This document shows, in pieces, positions 30,991 through 41,200 of a DNA stretch of 64,000 bases. The notes below the pieces were generated by a model, which saw nothing but the letters and a program-made list of their open reading frames with translations, did no database searches and was not told where the DNA came from. The stretch comes from JAOUGY01 sp963825585 (GTDB lineage: Bacteria > Actinomycetota > Acidimicrobiia > Spongiisociales > ZC4RG35), in contig CAWGTX010000001.1 in assembly GCA_963825585.1 (NCBI GenBank), positions 186,001 through 250,000 on the forward strand, given 5' to 3'. The position numbers and the translations under genes are program-made. Position 1 is the stretch's first letter. Every line of letters starts with the position of its first letter.

Positions 30991-33900
30991 GTGAGTGACG
31001 ATCCGATCCTCGAGTCGGTTCTGGAACTGATCGAAGGGGAATCCGATCCGGCGGATCGCGATGCTCTCTCGGCATTCGCAAAGGCGTACATCAGCCGTTT
31101 GCCTCGCAGATCCGACCACGCCCCAGCCCGCCTGCACGCCGAAGTGGCGTCGCTGTTCGACTTCATCCGACAACGTTCTGGTGAGGTGAAGGTGCGGGCG
31201 TTCAACCCGTCGGTGTCCGAGCACGGATACGAGACGGCCGGCACGGTGGTCGAAGTGAACGTCGCCGATGCCCCGTTCCTCCTCGACTCGGTCAGCAACG
31301 AGGTTCAAGCGCACGGTCTTTCGGTCGTGCTGGTCGTCCATCCGGTGATCGGAGTCGAGCGGGACGCCTCGGGAGCCCTCACGGCGGTGCGACACGCCCG
31401 CCATACCATCAGCCGTGAGTCGGTCGAGCATTACGAGCTCGATCGGCGCCTGTTCGAAGCCGACCTTCCCGCACTCGAGCACGCCGTCGGCCGGGTGTTG
31501 GGTGATGTTGGCGTGGTGGTTCGCGACTTTCATCCGATGGTGGCGCGGATCGATCGTCTCATCGATCTGGCACGGGTGGCGGTTGGTCGCTATCCCGACG
31601 GAGAAATCGAAGAAGCCGTGGCGTTCCTGCAGTGGCTCAAGCAGGACAACTTCGTGTTCATGGGATACCGGGAGTACCGGCTTCTCGACACCCCCGAGGG
31701 CGAGGCCGTGCAACTGGTGCCCGGAACCGGGTTGGGCATCCTGGCGGACGAGACACGATCGACTGTGGCTTCCCCGGTGCTGTTGGACACTCTGCCTCCC
31801 GAGCTGGCGGATCGCTACCGGGAGGGAGACCTGTTGGTGATCACGAAAACGAACCGCGTGTCGCCGGTGCACCGCCGCGCCAAGATGGACTACGTGGGCG
31901 TACGGATCATGGGACCCGAGGGGCGCACCAAGGGTGAGGCCCGGATGGTGGGTCTGTTCACGTCGAAGGCGTACATGGAGCGTGCCGGAAGAACACCCAT
32001 CATCCGGCGAAAACTGGCGGAGATCGTCTCGGCTGAGGACCTGATCGAGGGAAGTCACGATCACAAGGCGATGGTCGAACTGCTGGAGGGCTTCTCCAAG
32101 CACGATCTGTTCGCAGCACCCGTCGACGAGCTTCGGACCACGCTGGTTGGTCTGGTCGCCCTGCAGGAGCAGAACCAGGTGCGGTTGTTCGTGCGCAGGG
32201 ATCTGTTGGAGCGCAGCATCCATGTGCTGGTTGCGCTTCCCCGCGACCGGTTCAACGCCGGGCTTCGGAAGGGTCTGCAGGATCTGCTCGTGCAGCGTTA
32301 CAACGGTGTGTCTGCCGACTATCACCTGGCGCTCGGCCAGACCGACGCAGCGCAGATCCACTTCACCATCTGGGTCGGCGACGAGGACATCCCGGAGGTC
32401 TCGTTCCACGAGCTCGAGTCCGAGGTGGTGGCGATGACGCGTTCGTGGACCGACCGTCTCATCTCCGAGCTCACGAGTCGCGTGCCGGCGGGAGACGCCC
32501 ACCGTCTGGCCGAGACCTGGGGTCCACGCTTCCCCGAGTACTACTCGGCGTCGATGTCGGTCGAGATCGCGGCCGGTGACGTCCTCATGCTCGACGCACT
32601 CGAGCGGAGCGAGCGGCCCGCTCTCGTGGGCATCCAGAACGAAACCGAACGTGAACAGATCGACCGGCTCACCCGCGTCACGCTCTACCGCAAGGAAGGC
32701 AAGCGTCCGCTCAACGAGCTCATGCCGGCGCTGGTCGATCTCGGACTCGAGGTCGTGGAGGAGGTGCCCACCCGGCTGAGTGGCGGCGGCGACTTCTTCA
32801 TCCATGACTTCGGTGTGTTGGGCCCCGGCCACCTCCTGGTGGACATCGATGACACCGCCGAGCGGCTCCGGCTCGCCCTCGAATCGGTGTGGTCGAGCGC
32901 ATCCGACTCCGACGACCTGAATCGCCTGCTCATCGTCGGTGGGCTGAGCCTCGACCAGATCGAGATCCTGCGCGCCTACCGCACCTACTGGCGGCGCGTG
33001 CTTCCGGTGTTCACCGTGGCCTACGTCAACAACACGCTGGTGAGTCACGTCGACATCACCGTGAAGCTGATCGCTCTCTTCGAGGCCCGGTTCCACCCTT
33101 CGTCGGATGGGGTCGGATTCGACGCAATCCGCGACGACATCCTCGCCGACCTCGACAGGGTTCCTTCACTGGAAGAGGACCGGATCCTCCGGTCGTTCCT
33201 CCGTCTCATCAAGGCGACCGTCCGGACCAACGCCTACCGGGCGGGTCGGGGGGCGCTGGCGTTCAAGATGCGCTCGGCCGACGTTCCCGACATCCCGCTT
33301 CCGCTGCCATTGTTCGAGGTGTTCGTGGTGTCGCCGACTGTCGAGGGCATCCATCTCAGAGCAGGAATGGTCGCCCGTGGCGGCATTCGGTGGTCGACGC
33401 GGCGGGAGGACTACCGGACAGAGGTGCTCGGCCTCATGAAGGCCCAGGTCACGAAGAATGCCGTGATCGTCCCCACCGGAGCCAAAGGCGGGTTCGTGCT
33501 GCGCCAGCCGCCGGAGGACCCCGCGGCGCTGCGAAGCGCAGTCGAGGACCAGTACCGGATCTTCATCGGAGCGCTGCTCGACGTCACCGACAACCTGGTG
33601 GACGGTTCGGTCGTTCATCCGGCCGGGGTGCGCATCCATGACGGCGAGGACCCGTACCTGGTGGTGGCCGCCGACAAGGGAACGGCCACCTTCTCCGACA
33701 CCGCCAACGCCATCGCCGGCGCCCGCTCGTTCTGGTTGGACGACGCCTTCGCCTCGGGTGGATCGGCAGGCTACGACCACAAGGCGATCGGCATCACCGC
33801 CCGCGGGGCATGGGAGTCGCTCAAGCGTCACTTCCTCGAACTGGGATTGGACCCGTCGGTCGACGACTTCACGGCTGTCGGCATCGGGGACATGTCCGGT

Positions 33901-35757
33901 GACGTGTTCGGCAACGGCATGCTCGGATCGGACCGGATCAGGCTGGTGGCAGCCTTCGACCATCGCCACATCTTCCTCGACCCCGATCCCGACCCCGCTG
34001 CATCGTTCACCGAACGGAGCCGACTGTTCGCACTGCCACGTTCGTCCTGGGACGACTACGACCGGACGGTCCTGTCGGAGGGCGGGGCGGTACACCCGCG
34101 TACGCTCAAACGGATCGACATCAGTCCGCAGATGGCCGAGGTGTTGGGTGTCACCGGAACGGTGTTCACGCCCAACGACCTGATCCGGGTCATCCTCTCG
34201 GCTCCGGCCGACCTGCTGTGGAACGGCGGCATCGGGACCTACATCAAGGCGTCACACGAGGCGGACGCCGATGTGGGGGATCGGACCAACGACCCGGTGC
34301 GGGTGGACGGGGCGGCCGTGAAGGCCCGGGTGGTGGTCGAGGGTGGCAACCTGGGACTCACCCAGGCGGGCCGCATCGAATACGCCACCCATGGGGGTCG
34401 CATCAACACGGACTTCATCGACAACTCCGGCGGTGTCGACTGTTCCGATCGGGAAGTCAACCTGAAGATCCTGTTGAGCCTGGCCGAGGATCGGGCCCTC
34501 ATCGGCCGTGAAGCGCGTGACGAACTCGTCTCCGCCGTGGTCGACGATGTCGTGGAGGCGATCCTCTACGACAACTTCCAGCAGGCGCAGATGCTGTCGC
34601 AGGAGGAGTCGTCGGCAGACCGCCGTATGGAGGCCTACGAGGAACTGATGGTGTCCCTCGAAGCGCGGGGGATGCTCGACCGCGCGGTGGAAGGGCTGCC
34701 ATCCAGTGAGGTCATGAGTGAACGCATCCGCGCCGGCCAGGTGCTCACGCGGCCCGAACTCTCGGTGCTGTTCGCATACGCCAAACGCAGCGTGAAGGAG
34801 TCGATACTGGAATCGAACCTGCCTGACGACCCGTACCTGGTGAGCGAGCTCAGGGAGTACTTCCCGGCAGCCGTCGTCGAACGCTTCGGTGAATTGGTGG
34901 GGGAGCATCCGCTGAGGCGGGAGCTGGTGACCAACGCGCTCGCCAACGACGTGGTGAACTCGGAAGGAATCGTCTTCGTGGAACGTCTGATCAATCAGAC
35001 GGGCGCCGAAGCTGCAGAGGTGGTGGCTGCCTACCGGGTCGCCCGGGACGTGACGAGGGCCGTCGACCGCTGGGAGGCGATCGAAGATGCCTTCGGCACG
35101 ATCCCTATGGACATGTGGACCAGACTCATGCAGGTTTCGGATCGCTCCGTTGCGGCCGTGACCCGCTGGTACCTCGCTCGTGGCGTCGAAGGCTCCATCG
35201 GCGACCTCGTCGCTGCCCACCGCCCGGGCTTCGAGGAGATCGAACGCTGTGTCGCCGAGGTCGGCCCCGACGAGTGGCGCATCAACCGCTCCGAAGCCAT
35301 CACCCGCCTGGTGCATGCCGGGGTGCCCGAAGCACTGGCACGGCGCCACGCCGCTCTTCCGGTGGTGGTCTACGGAGCCGACGTGATCGACGTCGCCGGG
35401 GTCTACGGCCGTGATGTCGAGGACACCCTCGACATCTTCCTGAGGGTCGGCCGATCCTTGGGTCTCGATCAGCTCACCGACCTCACCCGCGGTGTCGTCG
35501 CCGAAACCCGCTGGCAGCGATGGGCGTTGTGGACTGTCGAGGAGGAGCTGCTGGCCATCCGCCGCCGTGCCGCCGAGCGGGTCTTGGAACTCGCCGGCTC
35601 CCTGGAGGGCGAAGAAGCCGTCAGACACTTCCTGTCGATCCGGTCCGGGCACGTGGCAAGGCTCATCCGGTTCATGCGATCCTTCGACATCACGAGCAAT
35701 GGCGACGTCTCGCCATTGGTGGTGGCGTTGCGACAGGTGAGAGCAGCGTTGAGTTAG
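30991..35757 (+). CDS. gdh: Large (180-kDa class) NAD-specific glutamate dehydrogenase
   Basis: 1588 residues, the usual size of the L-GDH180 class of actinobacteria and proteobacteria. The catalytic domain lies in the second half: GGIRWSTRREDYRTEVLGLM, then KNAVIVPTGAKGGF with the active-site Lys, and later VVVEGGNLGLTQAGRI in the nucleotide-binding domain. The N-terminal 700 residues hold ACT-like regulatory regions typical of the class. It oxidatively deaminates glutamate to 2-oxoglutarate and mainly serves catabolism; in mycobacteria it is regulated by GarA, not visible here. The start is a GTG with a leaderless-type -10 box. Confidence 0.93.
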   Translation: MSDDPILESVLELIEGESDPADRDALSAFAKAYISRLPRRSDHAPARLHAEVASLFDFIRQRSGEVKVRAFNPSVSEHGYETAGTVVEVNVADAPFLLDSVSNEVQAHGLSVVLVVHPVIGVERDASGALTAVRHARHTISRESVEHYELDRRLFEADLPALEHAVGRVLGDVGVVVRDFHPMVARIDRLIDLARVAVGRYPDGEIEEAVAFLQWLKQDNFVFMGYREYRLLDTPEGEAVQLVPGTGLGILADETRSTVASPVLLDTLPPELADRYREGDLLVITKTNRVSPVHRRAKMDYVGVRIMGPEGRTKGEARMVGLFTSKAYMERAGRTPIIRRKLAEIVSAEDLIEGSHDHKAMVELLEGFSKHDLFAAPVDELRTTLVGLVALQEQNQVRLFVRRDLLERSIHVLVALPRDRFNAGLRKGLQDLLVQRYNGVSADYHLALGQTDAAQIHFTIWVGDEDIPEVSFHELESEVVAMTRSWTDRLISELTSRVPAGDAHRLAETWGPRFPEYYSASMSVEIAAGDVLMLDALERSERPALVGIQNETEREQIDRLTRVTLYRKEGKRPLNELMPALVDLGLEVVEEVPTRLSGGGDFFIHDFGVLGPGHLLVDIDDTAERLRLALESVWSSASDSDDLNRLLIVGGLSLDQIEILRAYRTYWRRVLPVFTVAYVNNTLVSHVDITVKLIALFEARFHPSSDGVGFDAIRDDILADLDRVPSLEEDRILRSFLRLIKATVRTNAYRAGRGALAFKMRSADVPDIPLPLPLFEVFVVSPTVEGIHLRAGMVARGGIRWSTRREDYRTEVLGLMKAQVTKNAVIVPTGAKGGFVLRQPPEDPAALRSAVEDQYRIFIGALLDVTDNLVDGSVVHPAGVRIHDGEDPYLVVAADKGTATFSDTANAIAGARSFWLDDAFASGGSAGYDHKAIGITARGAWESLKRHFLELGLDPSVDDFTAVGIGDMSGDVFGNGMLGSDRIRLVAAFDHRHIFLDPDPDPAASFTERSRLFALPRSSWDDYDRTVLSEGGAVHPRTLKRIDISPQMAEVLGVTGTVFTPNDLIRVILSAPADLLWNGGIGTYIKASHEADADVGDRTNDPVRVDGAAVKARVVVEGGNLGLTQAGRIEYATHGGRINTDFIDNSGGVDCSDREVNLKILLSLAEDRALIGREARDELVSAVVDDVVEAILYDNFQQAQMLSQEESSADRRMEAYEELMVSLEARGMLDRAVEGLPSSEVMSERIRAGQVLTRPELSVLFAYAKRSVKESILESNLPDDPYLVSELREYFPAAVVERFGELVGEHPLRRELVTNALANDVVNSEGIVFVERLINQTGAEAAEVVAAYRVARDVTRAVDRWEAIEDAFGTIPMDMWTRLMQVSDRSVAAVTRWYLARGVEGSIGDLVAAHRPGFEEIERCVAEVGPDEWRINRSEAITRLVHAGVPEALARRHAALPVVVYGADVIDVAGVYGRDVEDTLDIFLRVGRSLGLDQLTDLTRGVVAETRWQRWALWTVEEELLAIRRRAAERVLELAGSLEGEEAVRHFLSIRSGHVARLIRFMRSFDITSNGDVSPLVVALRQVRAALS

Positions 35758-35759
35758 CC

Positions 35760-35915
35760 GGCTGCTGGCTGCTGGCTGCTGGCTGCTGGCTGCTGGCTGC
35801 TGGCTGCTGGCTGCTGGCTGCTGGCTGCAAGTGTTCCACGGTACCGTGGCTGCCACGCATCTCGTGAATCGTCGGTTGAGCAGAAGCCAGACGCCAGAAG
35901 CCAGAAGCTAGAAGC
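35760..35915. repeat. GGCTGCT heptamer array with inverted CCAGAAG partner
   Basis: From 35760 to 35828 there are almost ten uninterrupted copies of GGCTGCT. From 35881 to 35915 the inverse family appears as CCAGACG, CCAGAAG, CCAGAAG and CTAGAAG. About 50 unique bases lie between. The first array is perfect enough to be prone to slippage. The gap (35758-35934) separates convergent genes and has no gene of its own. Confidence 0.8.
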
Positions 35916-35934
35916 TTCAACCTCCACTTCAACT

Positions 35935-36312
35935 TCAGGGTTTGCCGAGGAGCAGCCCGATCGTCGTTCGGAGATCGTTGGGGCGAAACGGCTTGGTCAT
36001 GAACGCCTGGGCGCCTCCGGTCCGGGCTTTCTCCCGGGACGCGGTGTCGGCGTGGGCTGTGAGCACGAGGACGGGCACATTCTTGGTGCGGTCATCTGCC
36101 CGCATGCCTGCCAGCACGCCCCATCCGTCGAGGAGGGGAAGCCCGATGTCGAGGATCACGAGGTCGGGTTGACTCTTCTTCACGGCATCGAGGCCGGAAA
36201 CGCCGTCGGCCTCCCAGGTGAACTCGGCGAGGTCCTGACACGAGGCGCGAATGAGGCGCCAGATCACCGCCGAGTCCTCGATCACGAGAATGTTGGGGTA
36301 ACCGGCCTCCAT
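35935..36312 (-). CDS. Single-domain response regulator (CheY-like receiver)
   Basis: 125 residues. It is a stand-alone receiver: acidic pair in ILVIEDSAV, phospho-acceptor Asp in LVILDIGLPLLDGWG, Thr in VLVLTAHAD and Lys in FMTKPFRPND. With no output domain it must act through protein contact. Two histidine kinases without partner regulators lie in the window (24679 and 36842), and either could be its cognate; the nearer one is divergent, 0.5 kb away. TACAGT lies 7 bases before the ATG. Confidence 0.88.
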   Translation of the reverse strand: MEAGYPNILVIEDSAVIWRLIRASCQDLAEFTWEADGVSGLDAVKKSQPDLVILDIGLPLLDGWGVLAGMRADDRTKNVPVLVLTAHADTASREKARTGGAQAFMTKPFRPNDLRTTIGLLLGKP

Positions 36313-36319
36313 CCCTGGC

Positions 36320-36325
36320 ACTGTA
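36320..36325 (-). promoter_or_regulatory. Putative -10 box (TACAGT) for the receiver gene
   Basis: 7 bases before the ATG at 36312. Confidence 0.45.
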
Positions 36326-36376
36326 CCTCCGCCCGTTGGAGCGCAAGGGATCTCTTCCCGGAGGATCCGCTCCGTG

Positions 36377-36382
36377 TACGCT
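36377..36382 (+). promoter_or_regulatory. Putative -10 box (TACGCT)
   Basis: 8 bases before the ATG at 36391; divergent from the receiver box. Confidence 0.45.
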
Positions 36383-36390
36383 GCGAACAG

Positions 36391-36774
36391 ATGCGACCGC
36401 CGCTGCTCATGTTCGAGGAGACCCCCAAGTGGGATGATCTTGAGGTCCGCGTGGTGATCGAGGTCGATGGGGAGTCGGTGCAGGGCGTCGCCTCCGGCAA
36501 CGTCACCGAGGAGCCGCGACTTGCGATCGTCGCCAGGGCATCGCTCGCAGCCGCCGAGGGGGCGGTGGGACACTCTCTCGGGGCTTTGGCAGGGGTCTCG
36601 ATCGGTGAAGTCAACGGCCACGCATATGCCGTGGTGATCCTGGTCACGCCGGACTCGGGCGACCACCTGGTGGGGGCGGCACCGTGGAGGCACTTCGAGG
36701 ACCAGGCGCAGGCGGTCATCCGCGCGGTTTTCGATGCCGTGAATCGCCGGGCCGACGCTCCGTCGGCCGGCTGA
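36391..36774 (+). CDS. Small conserved-looking protein of unknown function
   Basis: 127 residues, soluble. The pattern alternates strands and one long helix: LEVRVVIEVDGESVQGVASG, IVARASLAAAEGAVG, GHAYAVVILVTPDSGDHLVGAA, then a helix FEDQAQAVIRAVFDAVNRR. It suggests a small alpha/beta domain. I do not recognise the family. Start at ATG 36391 is supported by TACGCT 8 bases upstream; ATG 36409 is an alternative. It lies between the receiver and the histidine kinase genes. Confidence 0.62.
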   Translation: MRPPLLMFEETPKWDDLEVRVVIEVDGESVQGVASGNVTEEPRLAIVARASLAAAEGAVGHSLGALAGVSIGEVNGHAYAVVILVTPDSGDHLVGAAPWRHFEDQAQAVIRAVFDAVNRRADAPSAG

Positions 36775-36841
36775 GTCGAACCCGCCGTTTTCCTGCAAAT
36801 CCCCTTGCCGTCGGGCTCGTTCGGTCGACTGGCGTCATGGG

Positions 36842-38221
36842 ATGCGGCTTCGAACCACTCATTCCGCGGCAGAGACGCCATCGACCAACCGACGCGCCCG
36901 TGTAGTCACGGTGGCGATCGGTCTGACGCTCATGGTCGTGAGTACGGCCGTGTTCGCGGTCACGGAGACCACCAGTCGGGTCGCCGGATGGAGTCAGGAG
37001 CTGCATCGTCTCGACGAGGTCCAGCGGCTCATCGAAGGGCAACGTTCAGCTGTCGGTCTCGCCACCCATCTCTCCGCGCTCCAGGCCCGGCTCCCGGAGT
37101 GGGATCTGGTGGACGAGATCGCCGAGACCCTCGTTCAGATCGATGCGACGACCGCCCAGCTCGAAGCTCAGCTCGCAGCCGGGGACCTGATTCCCGAGTT
37201 GGACCCGTTCGTCGATGCGAGCGATCGTATCGTGACACACATCCGCAACGGTGAGACGGCGGCCGCCCAGGCCCTCGCCGAGGGGGAACTGAACGTTCGG
37301 TTCTCGGATGCCTCCGCCACCGTCAACGGGCTGCGGGGCAGTCAACTCGACGACATCACCGGGCTCGACAAGGCGGGAGCGCGGTTCGGTGACGTCGCTC
37401 GTATCACGGTCATCCTGCTGGTTCCGCTGGCGCTGGTGCTGGTGTACCGGGAGATCGTGGAGCGACAGCTTCGGCAGCGCCAGCTCGAGATGCAGTTGGA
37501 GGCCGAACAGGAACTGGCGGTCGCCCGCGACGAGTTCGTGGCCAACGCCAGCCATGAGCTCCGAACGCCCTTGACCGGGATTCTCGGCCTGAGCGAGATC
37601 CTGGTCGAAGACGATCGAATCCCCCAGGACGCCCGTGAGATGCTCGGCATGGTGACCACCGAGGCCGCCGACCTGGCCCGCATGGTCGAGGACCTGCTCA
37701 CCACCGCCCGCCTGTCGGCGGGCCAGCTCCGGTATGAGCCCCGTCGGGTGGGCACCGTCGAAGAGTCCGAGGTGATCGCACGGCCGTTCCTGCAGGCGGG
37801 CAAGGAGATCTCGATCGAGGTCGAGGACGCGGCGGTGTTCGTCGACCGGCTCCGCCAACGCCAGGTGCTCAGAAACCTGATCAGCAACGCCGTCAAGTAC
37901 GGCGGGGATCGGATCGCGCTGGTGGGCAAACCCAACGGGATCACCTACCAGTGGATGGTGGTCGACAACGGGCCCGGTGTCCCTCCCGAACTGGAACGAA
38001 GGCTGTTCCAACGCTACATCCACACACTCACCTTCCAACAGGCCGTCGCCGGTGGCGTCGGTCTCGGCCTTTCCATCGTCAAGTCCCTCGCCGAGGGCAT
38101 GGGTGGCACCGTCGGGTACTCCCACTCCAGCGGTCTCACCCGGTTCATCGTCAACGTCCCGATAGCCGACGGCTCCTCGGGTGACCGGCCTTCGATCCGG
38201 GCGGCAGGTGGAGTCCGGTGA
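36842..38221 (+). CDS. Membrane sensor histidine kinase coupled to the giant surface protein gene
   Basis: 459 residues. Membrane helices at about 21-41 and 185-203 flank a helical extracytoplasmic sensor of about 140 residues. The kinase core has NASHELRTPLTG (His238), RNLISNAVKYGG, VVDNGPGV and GVGLGLSIVKSLAEGMGG. The stop overlaps the GTG start of the giant gene (GTGA), so both are translated from one message, an unusual pairing that hints at sensing of surface-protein status or attachment. The start codon is uncertain; ATG 36842 and ATG 36837 compete and no ribosome site is clear. Confidence 0.85.
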   Translation: MRLRTTHSAAETPSTNRRARVVTVAIGLTLMVVSTAVFAVTETTSRVAGWSQELHRLDEVQRLIEGQRSAVGLATHLSALQARLPEWDLVDEIAETLVQIDATTAQLEAQLAAGDLIPELDPFVDASDRIVTHIRNGETAAAQALAEGELNVRFSDASATVNGLRGSQLDDITGLDKAGARFGDVARITVILLVPLALVLVYREIVERQLRQRQLEMQLEAEQELAVARDEFVANASHELRTPLTGILGLSEILVEDDRIPQDAREMLGMVTTEAADLARMVEDLLTTARLSAGQLRYEPRRVGTVEESEVIARPFLQAGKEISIEVEDAAVFVDRLRQRQVLRNLISNAVKYGGDRIALVGKPNGITYQWMVVDNGPGVPPELERRLFQRYIHTLTFQQAVAGGVGLGLSIVKSLAEGMGGTVGYSHSSGLTRFIVNVPIADGSSGDRPSIRAAGGVR

Positions 38222-41200
38222 TCGGTCGATTCACGTCCCGGCTTCGGATCAGACGGGCACAGTATCGCCGCTGGGTGGTGTCCCGGCGGCGGGTGGTACC
38301 GCAACCGGTCCTCATCCGCCTGCGGGCGGTCGGGGTCGTGGCGGTCGTGTTCGGCATCATCATCCAATCCCTGGCCGGATGGGAAGGCCCAGCCGCCGCC
38401 GGCGCAGCTCCCCGCGTCCAGAGTGCGGTCAGCGTCGAAGATGAGGCGAACACTCTCACGATCGAGGTTCCTCCCACCGCTCCCGAAGAGCTGTCGCTGG
38501 TCGTCGTCTCGAGGAGGGCGTCTCCGACCGACGAGGTGGTCGCTCCCAACGGTTGGGAGCTGGTGCAACGCATCGACCATCCTGATCAGCCGGTGTACCA
38601 GGCGGTGTACCGGGGGCCCACCGGAGCGGAAGCCGCCGCCGGGTTGGAGTGGTCGTTCACCGAGGAGGCCGCCACCAGCCTCGTGCACCTTGTGGTGGTC
38701 GGGGCCGGCTCGTCACTCGTCGCCAACGCTTCGGCGACCACCGGCGAGTCGGATACGACGGTCGCACCGCTCAGCGTGGCGCCGGAGGACGATTCGCTGG
38801 TGTTGGACATGCTGGCAACCGATCAGGTCGATGGATTCCTCGCTCCGAATGGCATGGTGACCGAACACGCCGACCAGTTGGAGTCGTTCTCCACCGCCGT
38901 CGTCTCCCGGCCGGTCGGTGCCGGTGAGCTACCCGAAACCGCCTACGCGCTCGCCTCGGGCGCAGCACACGCCGGTGTGGCGGTTCGGCTCGTGCTGGGG
39001 CCGGCGCCCGACCCGATTCCTGAGCAAGAGCCCCCTCCTCCTGAGCAGCCCGCAGAACCCGTCAACAACGCCGAGGCCCAGCCGGAGATCGATCCCGGGC
39101 CGTCGGCGCCTGTTGGCCCAGCCCCCGAGGCCGAGTTCTCACAGCCTGAGTCGGACGTGAGCCCCGTTCTCGAGGTGAACGAGGGGCAGTTCGACGATGA
39201 GGTCGATGCCGTGGTCCGCGGCGAGGACGCCACGGTCTTCCTCGCCGCCGGCAACCTCGTGTACGACGTGAGCGACGGCGCCGAGCGCCAGGCCGTGCGG
39301 ATGGGGATCGTGGGAGCCGACCCGGCAGTCGTGCCCGCCCTCTCGGGGGTGGAGGACGGGGTCGTCAACTACTTCATCGGCTCCGATCCCGCTGAGTGGG
39401 TCACCGACGCCGAGGTGGCCGACGTGATCGAGTACGAGGACGTCGTCGATGGTGTCGACATTCGCTACCTCGGTACCGAGGACGGGCTCCGCTACGACCT
39501 GCTGATCGATGCGGGAGTCGACCCCGAGTCGGTCGAGTTGAGCTTCGACGGCGCCGAGGGTGTCCGGATCGACCCACAGGGTGAGCTGATCGTGGCGGTC
39601 GAGGTGGGCGACGATCTCGTCTTCTCGGCCCCGGTCACGTACCAGGAGATCGAAGGCGAACGAATCCAGGTGGAGAGCGGGTACCGCCTGGACGGTGATC
39701 TGGTCGGGTTCGAGCTCGGTGACTACGACCGGGCCTACCCGGTGGTCATCGACCCGACCCTGCAGTACGGGTCGTACCTGGGCGGGGCCGGGACCGAGTC
39801 GGGGGAGGCCATCGCCCTCGACGGGTCGGGCAACATCATCGTCGCCGGCTACAGCGCATCCGCCGACTACCCCACCACCGTCGGAGCTTTCGACACCTCA
39901 CCGAACGGCTCCAACGACGTGACGATCACCAAACTGTCGGCCGACGGCACCACCGTGCTGTGGTCGACCTACCTGGGCGGATCCGGCAACGACACCACCT
40001 ACGACATGGCGCTCGACTCGTCGGGCAACGTCTATGCCACCGTCTTCACCACCTCCTCGAACTTCCCGACCACCGCCGGCGCCTACGACACGACGCTCAC
40101 GGGAACGAACGACGGAGTCGTGTTCAAGCTCGCCGCCGCCGGCAACGCCCTCTCGTACTCCACCTACCTCGGAGCGAACGGGAGCAACGACTACCTGTAT
40201 GCGATCGCAGTCGATGGCTCGGGCCAAGCGGTGATCGCCGGCGCCACCGACGGCAGCGGCTACCCCACCACCGCCGGCGTCTACGACACCACGTTCGGTG
40301 GCACCTTCGACGCAGTGGTCACCAAGCTCAACGCCACCGGCACCGGGCTGGTGTGGTCGACCTTCGTCGGAGGCGCCGGGAGCGACACTGCCACCGAGGT
40401 GGCGCTCGACGCCTCCGGTAACGTCTACTTCACCGGACAGGCCGCCTCCGGATACCCGACCACAGCCGGCGCCTACGACACCACGGTGAGCGGCACCTTC
40501 GACGGTCACGCAACCAAGCTCAGCTCGACCGGGGCGTCGCTCCTGTACTCCACCGTGTTCGGCGGAACCGGGAACGACAAGGGCACCGCCATCGCCATCA
40601 CCGATGCCACCACCCTCTTCGTGGCCGGCGACACCCCGTCGTCCGACTTCCCCACCACCGCCGGGGCCTACGACACCACCAAGAGCTCGAGCGACGACAT
40701 GTTCGCACTGAAGCTCGACCTCACCCAGACCGGCTCGGCACAACTGAGCTACTCGACCTTCATCGGCGGCGCAGGGATAGACCGGGTCAACGGCCTCGCC
40801 GTCGATTCCAACGGCCGCGCTCATATCGCCGGGTGGACGCAGTCGAGCGGGCTCGCCACCGCCGGTGCCTACGACACCACCCTGGGCGGATCCTCCGACG
40901 GCGTGCTGGCGATCCTGGGAGCCAATGGCACTACGATGACCGAACTCACCTACATCGGTGGCGAGGGAACAGAGTCGGCCTCGGCGACTTATCTGAGCGG
41001 CTCCTCGATCTACCTGACCGGATCCACCGGATCGACGGCCTTCCCGGTGACCGGCGCCGCCCACGACTCGAGCCTCGGCGGGACCTCAGATGTCTTCGTG
41101 GTGCGCTTCGCGGCGACCTCGTTGCCCAACGCCGTGACCGTCAACTCCACCGGCAACTCCCCCGACACCAGTCCGGGCGACGGCGTCTGCAACACCGGCG

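Noticed and set aside
30985..33096. Leftward open frame of about 700 codons under the glutamate dehydrogenase gene
   Set aside because: Pure shadow of a well-supported coding strand; His/Gln/Gly-rich composition with no motif.
35760..35828. CRISPR-like repeats
   Set aside because: The heptamers are contiguous with no spacers and there are no cas genes.
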